Shown one piece after another: positions 1 to 3,681 of a stretch of DNA of 5,369 bases. This stretch comes from Candidatus Rifleibacteriota bacterium. GTDB lineage: Bacteria; Muiribacteriota; Ozemobacteria; Ozemobacterales; Ozemobacteraceae. Positions within the stretch are counted from its first letter, which is position 1. Each line of letters begins with the position of its first letter. Where the stretch lies: assembly GCA_028691595.1 (NCBI GenBank), contig JAQUZA010000254.1:1-5369 (forward strand), read 5' to 3'. The notes below the pieces were generated by a model, which did no database searches, was not told where the DNA came from, and worked only from the letters and a program-made list of their open reading frames with translations. A program made the translations under genes and the position numbers.

Positions 1-1
1 C

Positions 2-958
2 ATGGGTTTTTCTCTTAACGAGTGGGTTGAACTGGCAAAAATGGGCGAAGATAACGGTGCCGACATGCTCGAGCTTAACTTTTCATGCCCGCACATGACC
101 GTCGAAGGCTCGGGAATGAAGGTCGGGCAGGCAATGGAACTGATCGAAAAATTCACTTCGGCAGTGCGCAAAACCGTTAAAATACCAATTCTCGCCAAGT
201 TAACCTCAAATGTAACCGAAATCACAGTACCGGCCCTTTACGCCCAGCGGGGCGGAGCCGACGGCATCACCGCCATCAACACCGTCAGGGCTCTCACAGA
301 AGTTGGTCTCGAAGATTATGTGCCAAGACCGAACGTTCACGGCAAAGGGGCGATGAGCGGCCTGTCAGGCCCGGCCATCAAGCCGATTGGGCTGAAATGT
401 GTCGCTGAACTGGCACAGTGCAAAGAGCTGAAGATTCCGATTATCGGTTGCGGCGGAGCAGAAACCTGGGTCGATATGGCCGAATATCTTATGTGCGGTG
501 CGTCAGCCATTCAGGTGACCACCGGTATCATTCACTACGGGCAGCGAATTGTCGAAGACATGGCTGAGGGTCTCTCAGACTGGATGGATGACCGCAAATT
601 CAAAAATCTGCGTGACATAGTTGGCAAATCGTTGAAGCACACCGTAGCAACCGATGCTTTCGATCTTACCAAGCAGGGTGCTGCCGAATTTGACCTCGAC
701 AAATGTATTGGCTGCGGCCAGTGCTACATTGTCTGCCAGGATGCCGGCGGCCAGAACCTTGGCTGGGATGCCGAAAAACGCCGCCCATTGCCCGATAAAG
801 ATCACTGCCTGAGCTGTATGATCTGTGGCATGGTCTGCCCGGTTGAAGGGCTGGTAACCTATAAACATGTTCCGGGTAAAAAAGAGGTAATGCCCCTGCC
901 AATGGCCAGTCAACGCAAACAGAAATCTGCGCGAGCCACAAAATCAGCCGCAAGGTAA
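2..958 (+). CDS. preA: PreA-type dihydropyrimidine dehydrogenase subunit, FMN and 2x[4Fe-4S], 5'-truncated
   Basis: This is the C-terminal part (318 codons seen) of a dihydroorotate dehydrogenase-like FMN barrel fused to a ferredoxin domain, the architecture of the PreA subunit that works with a PreT-like flavoprotein in NAD-dependent pyrimidine reduction. Seen: the barrel motif NFSCP at residues 26-30, AKLTSN near 65-70, the FMN phosphate-binding region GCGGAETW (149-156) and QVTTG (171-175). Two ferredoxin clusters follow: C235/C238/C241/C245 and C269/C272/C275/C279, each ending in the classical four-cysteine spacing. The ATG at position 2 is not the true start: it aligns with the middle of E. 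coli PreA from memory, so roughly 100-110 N-terminal residues lie off the left edge. The protein ends in a Lys/Arg-rich tail (about residues 301-318) beyond the usual ferredoxin end. The family is clear, but the substrate is not, because many PreA homologues are uncharacterised and no PreT partner is visible. Confidence 0.93.
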   Translation: MGFSLNEWVELAKMGEDNGADMLELNFSCPHMTVEGSGMKVGQAMELIEKFTSAVRKTVKIPILAKLTSNVTEITVPALYAQRGGADGITAINTVRALTEVGLEDYVPRPNVHGKGAMSGLSGPAIKPIGLKCVAELAQCKELKIPIIGCGGAETWVDMAEYLMCGASAIQVTTGIIHYGQRIVEDMAEGLSDWMDDRKFKNLRDIVGKSLKHTVATDAFDLTKQGAAEFDLDKCIGCGQCYIVCQDAGGQNLGWDAEKRRPLPDKDHCLSCMICGMVCPVEGLVTYKHVPGKKEVMPLPMASQRKQKSARATKSAAR

Positions 959-1057
959 TCGACCCCTGCCCGGCAGTGACGAAGCCCCCCCCATAATTCT
1001 TGTGTGACAGAGGACTAGCAGGGCGGGCAACAATCCTGAGGGCAGCAACAACAGCCG
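959..1057. other. Convergent intergenic gap with small palindrome and C8 tract
   Basis: This gap lies between the ends of preA (+) and the zinc-ribbon gene (-). It contains an 11-bp perfect palindrome around a central base, CTGCCCGGCAG at 966-976, and a run of eight C at 985-992. A distant inverted pair CCCTGC (964-969) and GCAGGG (1018-1023) could close a 48-nt loop. None is followed by a T-run, so no intrinsic terminator can be called. No open frame with a convincing start is seen. Confidence 0.5.
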
Positions 1058-1423
1058 TTATTTGCGGCGGTAGCCGCATTTACATTGTTTTTTTGTGCCG
1101 AGAATGCGGGCACAGTCAGGGCAGAATTTGCTCATTTTAGCGGCAAGCTTCTCTTCAAGCTCTTTCTTTTGGCGCTGAGCTTCAAGCTTGCGGGCCATTT
1201 CGAGAAACGCGGCGCTTTCTTCGGGAGTCGCCGATTCTTCGACGAGTTCCTGAAACTTCTCGGCGTAGTCGGGGTTCTCTTCGAGGTAAGCCTCAAAAGC
1301 CTGCTGCACACTCAGGTTTTTACGCCAGAGATGTTCATAAGGGTAAACTGGCTCTTCTTCAAGCTTATCTTCACAAAGAGCGATAAATTTTTCTTCCCAT
1401 GAGTCGTATGGTTCACGAGCCAT
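1058..1423 (-). CDS. Small acidic coiled-coil protein with C-terminal zinc ribbon
   Basis: A protein of 121 residues with no family I recognise. The N-terminal half is acidic and aromatic (Trp, Tyr and Glu rich). A charged stretch at about residues 65-97, rich in E/K/A/L, should form a helix or coiled coil. The last 21 residues form a short zinc-ribbon-like knuckle with cysteines C101, C104, C114 and C116 (CxxC then CxC), and a basic end. The start is a choice: ATG at 1423 is preceded by AGGT at 1435-1432 with 8 nt spacing; a TTG at 1429 adds two residues and could use AGG at 1439-1437. I prefer ATG. It begins 18 bp after the ferritin-like gene stops, so the two are probably co-transcribed. 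The zinc-ribbon end suggests a nucleic-acid or protein-binding adaptor; that is inference. Near its 3' end lies an in-phase A7 slippery tract (see findings). Confidence 0.8.
   Translation of the reverse strand: MAREPYDSWEEKFIALCEDKLEEEPVYPYEHLWRKNLSVQQAFEAYLEENPDYAEKFQELVEESATPEESAAFLEMARKLEAQRQKKELEEKLAAKMSKFCPDCARILGTKKQCKCGYRRK
1064..1077 (-). other. GC hairpin downstream of an A7 tract inside the zinc-ribbon gene
   Basis: On the minus strand GCGGC (1077-1073), loop TACC, GCCGC (1068-1064) form a perfect 5-bp stem. Ten nt upstream is the tract A AAA AAA (1094-1088) in the phase needed for -1 slippage. The hairpin also encodes the gene's GYRR end, so it may be coincidental codon content. 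Confidence 0.35.
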
Positions 1424-1431
1424 CTGCAATT

Positions 1432-1435
1432 ACCT
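1432..1435 (-). promoter_or_regulatory. Ribosome binding site deciding the zinc-ribbon start
   Basis: Minus-strand AGGT lies 8 nt before the ATG at 1423 and only 2 nt before the competing TTG at 1429. This spacing favours ATG. A second AGG at 1439-1437 would sit 7 nt before TTG, so the choice is not certain. Confidence 0.5.
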
Positions 1436-1441
1436 GCCTGT

Positions 1442-1927
1442 TCAGATTTCGAAAAGCGCTTCTGTGCCGCTGCGTGGAAAAATCTTGCGTTCGAGTTGCT
1501 GCAGTCTCTGCAGATGCCCGGTAAAACCGCTTCTTATGCCGGCAACTTCATTTTTGAGATACTCGGAACTGGTTTCAATAAGTTTTTCGGCGGCTCTTTC
1601 GCCCATTCCCTGTTCGAAGTTACGCAACGCCGTGATCGCGTAACGCGGGGCGACCCTACCGCTTCTGATCTCAGCAAGAGCTTCATTTATCTGGTTCTGC
1701 ACAATTTCGACTGTCTTGATACTTACTTTGCCCATGCGCCAGTTGTCAGGGTGAAGACGAATATCTTCGGCAATCTTCGCAAATACGGCCGCATGCGCAT
1801 TTTCTTCAGAGACAAATTCTTCAAATTCTATTTTGTAATCGGGAAAAAGCCTGGCACATTCACGATATAGTTCAGCAAATAAAAGTTCATTTTGTCGTAA
1901 GAGCTCAACAAGTTGATTAATTTCCAC
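1442..1927 (-). CDS. Predicted ferritin-like/rubrerythrin-fold four-helix protein
   Basis: A 161-residue, almost wholly helical protein. Helix 1 (about 3-27) carries E14 and E19 and is followed by a short turn. Helix 2 (about 33-57) contains EENAH at 41-45, the EExxH pattern that supplies a glutamate and a histidine to diiron sites in rubrerythrin and ferritin-like proteins. Two further long helices follow (about 66-90 and 97-128), then a last helix (about 134-150). In the second half there are glutamates (E105, E110, E114, E118) but no second ExxH, so a full diiron site is doubtful and the fold may be used for another purpose. Start: GTG at 1927, with GGAGG at 1936-1932, 4 nt upstream; the frame is closed by a stop a short way further up. 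First gene of a leftward pair with the zinc-ribbon gene. Alternative view: a plain helical-bundle protein without metal. The gene is real; the function is a moderate inference. Confidence 0.82.
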   Translation of the reverse strand: MEINQLVELLRQNELLFAELYRECARLFPDYKIEFEEFVSEENAHAAVFAKIAEDIRLHPDNWRMGKVSIKTVEIVQNQINEALAEIRSGRVAPRYAITALRNFEQGMGERAAEKLIETSSEYLKNEVAGIRSGFTGHLQRLQQLERKIFPRSGTEALFEI

Positions 1928-1931
1928 AAAG

Positions 1932-1936
1932 CCTCC
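1932..1936 (-). promoter_or_regulatory. Strong ribosome binding site for the ferritin-like gene
   Basis: Minus-strand GGAGG followed by CTTT and GTG. It supports the GTG start, since no ATG lies nearby in frame before an upstream stop (TAA at 1954-1952). The 4-nt spacing is a little short. Confidence 0.65.
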
Positions 1937-1950
1937 GAAGCATACAAAAA

Positions 1951-1979
1951 ATTATAATAAATTTTCCAATTTTTGCCAG
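1951..1979 (-). promoter_or_regulatory. Candidate sigma-70-like promoter for the ferritin-like/zinc-ribbon pair
   Basis: Minus-strand -10 TATAAT (1956-1951) is a perfect consensus. A -35 CTGGCA (1979-1974) matches TTGACA at four of six bases with a 17-nt spacer. Transcription would start near 1944, giving a leader of about 17 nt that includes the GGAGG. Confidence 0.5.
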
Positions 1980-2007
1980 AATCACCCCAAAAACGCTGAG
2001 AATCACC
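1978..2007. repeat. 9-bp direct repeat, 21-bp period, in divergent control region
   Basis: AGAATCACC occurs at 1978-1986 and again at 1999-2007, exactly 21 bp apart, i.e. two DNA helical turns, so both copies face the same side. The first copy overlaps the -35 of the leftward promoter; the second ends 1 bp before the -35 of the rightward promoter. This arrangement fits binding by a dimeric or tandem regulator acting on both promoters. Seen: repeats and positions. Inferred: operator role. Confidence 0.45.
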
Positions 2008-2008
2008 T

Positions 2009-2037
2009 TCGACAAGAATTTAACGCCGGAGTAGATT
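2009..2037 (+). promoter_or_regulatory. Candidate sigma-70-like promoter for the cysteine-cluster gene
   Basis: TCGACA (2009-2014) matches -35 TTGACA at five of six bases; TAGATT (2032-2037) matches -10 TATAAT at four of six; the spacer is 17 nt. Transcription would start near 2044, about 30 nt before the ATG at 2074. No better candidate was seen in this gap. Confidence 0.4.
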
Positions 2038-2065
2038 CTGCTGCCTCATTATTCAACCATCATAG

Positions 2066-2070
2066 CAGGT
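2066..2070 (+). promoter_or_regulatory. Weak ribosome binding site of the cysteine-cluster gene
   Basis: CAGGT lies 3 nt before ATG 2074. It is short and close, but no other in-frame ATG, GTG or TTG exists between it and an upstream stop at 2032-2034, so it supports the 2074 start. Confidence 0.4.
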
Positions 2071-2073
2071 TAT

Positions 2074-2652
2074 ATGATATCGCTGTATCACAAAGTGCAA
2101 AAAATTGAGACATTGCAGAAAACGATCGATAAAGATATCAGGGCCTTTAAGCGTCACGCCGGCCTGGATTGTGAACTTCACTGTGCCGAGTGCTGCCGCT
2201 ACGAAGCAATCGAAGCCACCAGCATCGAGTTTCTTCCATTTGCCTGGCACGCTTACAAGCTTGGCATGCTTGATTACTGGTTTGACGAGCTCGAAAAGGG
2301 GATCGGTTCAAATTGCATTTTTTCGCGTCTTGACAACAATGCCTGGGGCTGCAAAATCTACCCGGTCAGAGGCTTTATCTGCCGACTTTTCGGTTTTTCG
2401 GCCACCACTGATAAGAACGGCCGGCCGGTTTTCGCCGCCTGCCGCGTCTTGAAAAACCGGCACCCCGAAGCAATAAGTAATGCCGGTATGTACATCAACG
2501 GCGGCGGCAAGGTTCCGGTAATGGCTTCATATTACCGCCAGCTCGCTGCCATAGAACCATCATCAGGCACGAGGCTCGTTCCAATTAATGAGGCCATAAA
2601 AAAAGCCCTTGAAACCGTCTATTTTAACCTCCACTACCGCGAATCCGCCTGA
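2074..2652 (+). CDS. YkgJ-family cysteine-cluster protein (putative Fe/Zn-binding)
   Basis: A 192-residue soluble protein without a signal peptide or membrane segment. The family mark is the cysteine pattern: C33-x3-C37-x2-C40-C41 near the N-terminus, then C81, C93 (GCKIY), C103 (ICRLFG) and C123. The middle part follows the family pattern of Cys, Tyr, Arg, Cys-Arg, Phe (CKIYPVRGFICRLF at 93-106). These proteins are annotated as putative zinc/iron chelators; the true role is mostly unknown, and some members have been linked to modification of other proteins. Residues 5-28 form a charged helix, and the last third has no recognised motif. Start ATG at 2074 gives a clean helix before the cysteines. 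It is divergent from the ferritin-like gene and shares its 146-bp control region. It converges on the pilin-like operon. Confidence 0.88.
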   Translation: MISLYHKVQKIETLQKTIDKDIRAFKRHAGLDCELHCAECCRYEAIEATSIEFLPFAWHAYKLGMLDYWFDELEKGIGSNCIFSRLDNNAWGCKIYPVRGFICRLFGFSATTDKNGRPVFAACRVLKNRHPEAISNAGMYINGGGKVPVMASYYRQLAAIEPSSGTRLVPINEAIKKALETVYFNLHYRESA

Positions 2653-2687
2653 AACCTTGTCAGCAAAGCCGGTTAGAGAGAAATGTT

Positions 2688-2714
2688 AAAAAGGAAAACG
2701 GGCTTAAAGAGCCG
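2688..2714 (-). terminator. Weak candidate terminator of the pilin-like operon
   Basis: Minus strand: GGCT (2713-2710), 5-nt loop, AGCC (2704-2701), then CG TTTT CC TTTTT. The stem is only 4 bp (5 with a bulged C), overlapping the stop codon TAA (2706-2704). The T-rich tail in a convergent 51-bp gap argues for a terminator, the short stem against. Confidence 0.35.
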
Positions 2715-3240
2715 TGATATTGCGGCAGAGAATGAGACGCTTCATTTTGAACTCTTCAGAACTGCCGATCTTTTTTGGGGTCGCGACCGAAACTTCAACC
2801 CACATGCCGGCCTTTTCTGGTGACCCGGGGGTGGCAGCAAAGGTTACATGGCGAAAAGCCAGCTTAACATCGAGACCTTTGCAATAAACATATTTCTGGT
2901 CGCCCGTGCCGCCATCCAGTTTGCGTTCAATGCCATTATCGACCAGGTTATATATAATGGTGCCGTTTCCGTTGCCGGTAAGGATTTCCCAGCGGGCAAC
3001 CTTGTCTGAGTCACCCGGAGAAGGGTCGAGCAGCTTAACTGCCCGCAGCAGGTCATATTCGATCTGCGACATCAGTATTGCGGCGGCTTCCATGTTGGTG
3101 AGGTGCGCCATGCCTTTGGTCGAGCCACGCATGCCGGCACCAAAAAGGTTCATGACGGCGGCCATGAGAATGCTGATAATAAAGACTCCGATGCTCACCT
3201 CGATCAGCGTAATGCCTCGTTTAAAACCTTTTTTAATCAT
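2704..3240 (-). CDS. Prepilin-type minor (pseudo)pilin, GspJ/PilW-like
   Basis: A 178-residue protein with a class III prepilin signal: a short basic leader (MIKKGFKRG), cleavage expected after G9, and mature residues ITLIEV with glutamate at +5 (E14), then a hydrophobic helix to about residue 33. A prepilin peptidase should cut and N-methylate it. The globular part (about 60-170) has weak Cys content (C120, C172) and resembles minor pilins of the GspJ/PilW type by length and position, but I see no diagnostic motif. Start ATG 3240 overlaps the upstream stop as ATGA (3240-3237), which suggests translational coupling. Last gene of the leftward operon; a role at the tip of a pilus or pseudopilus is inferred from the pair and the family. 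Confidence 0.88.
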   Translation of the reverse strand: MIKKGFKRGITLIEVSIGVFIISILMAAVMNLFGAGMRGSTKGMAHLTNMEAAAILMSQIEYDLLRAVKLLDPSPGDSDKVARWEILTGNGNGTIIYNLVDNGIERKLDGGTGDQKYVYCKGLDVKLAFRHVTFAATPGSPEKAGMWVEVSVATPKKIGSSEEFKMKRLILCRNITAL

Positions 3241-3680
3241 TGCGACACCAGCCCGGCAACTTTAATTTCGCGTGCAGACTCGTTCGCCTGCTTCCATTTG
3301 ACTTTTACGGTGATAATCTTGTAGGCATGGGGCCAGTCAGCGGGCTTCTGCTGGTCGATCTCGATGGTGCGCGTGAACATATCTTCTTCCATGCCAAGGT
3401 CAAGGGTTGCGGCATTGGCGGTGACGCTCAGATCTTTTATGGTGCGGGCCGGCCCGGCATTCAAAAAAATGTGATCAAAGGGAAGCGAGTAGGCGTAAGC
3501 CAGCAGATTGGTCGCGTGCTGTTGCGCCAGAATATCATTGCGATTCTGCACGGTACCACTGCTGCTTTGAGTCAGAAGCGTAAAAATAGGAGCGATGAGA
3601 AAACCAAGAAGCACCACGGCAAACAGCACTTCAACAAATGAAAAGCCACACCGGGAATTTTTATTCTGCTGTTGTTTCAT
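3237..3680 (-). CDS. Prepilin-type minor (pseudo)pilin, GspI/PilV-like
   Basis: A 147-residue protein with a prepilin signal: leader MKQQQNKNSRCG, cleavage expected after G12, mature start FSFVEV with glutamate at +5 (E17), and a hydrophobic helix to about residue 36 containing P31. The leader has a cysteine just before the cleavage glycine (C11), which is unusual and would be removed with the leader. The C-terminal part ends in beta-strand-like residues (ITVKVKWK), as in GspI/PilV minor pilins. Start ATG 3680 follows the stop of the large upstream gene by a single base; no strong ribosome binding site is seen, so coupling is likely. The TGA of this gene overlaps the ATG of the next. Confidence 0.88.
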   Translation of the reverse strand: MKQQQNKNSRCGFSFVEVLFAVVLLGFLIAPIFTLLTQSSSGTVQNRNDILAQQHATNLLAYAYSLPFDHIFLNAGPARTIKDLSVTANAATLDLGMEEDMFTRTIEIDQQKPADWPHAYKIITVKVKWKQANESAREIKVAGLVSQ

Positions 3681-3681
3681 A

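Noticed and set aside
575..1079. Minus-strand open frames over the end of preA
   Set aside because: They are antisense to a gene with clear FMN and ferredoxin motifs, show no family resemblance, and lack suitable ribosome binding sites.
1064..1094. GC hairpin plus T7 read on the plus strand as a terminator for preA
   Set aside because: GCGGC-GGTA-GCCGC is a good stem, but the T7 run starts 10 nt after it and both lie inside the coding end of the opposite gene. Canonical intrinsic terminators have the T-run directly after the stem.
1085..1870. Plus-strand open frames across the ferritin-like and zinc-ribbon genes
   Set aside because: They lie antisense to two genes with supported starts and motifs; their composition (Phe-rich) is typical of the complement of Glu/Lys-rich coding sequence.
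2105..2452. Second plus-strand frame inside the cysteine-cluster gene
   Set aside because: It overlaps a recognised family member in another frame and has no recognisable motif.
2653..2703. Hairpin after the cysteine-cluster gene on the plus strand (GCCGGTT with AACGGGC)
   Set aside because: The stem has a central mismatch, a loop of more than 20 nt, and no T-run follows on the plus strand.
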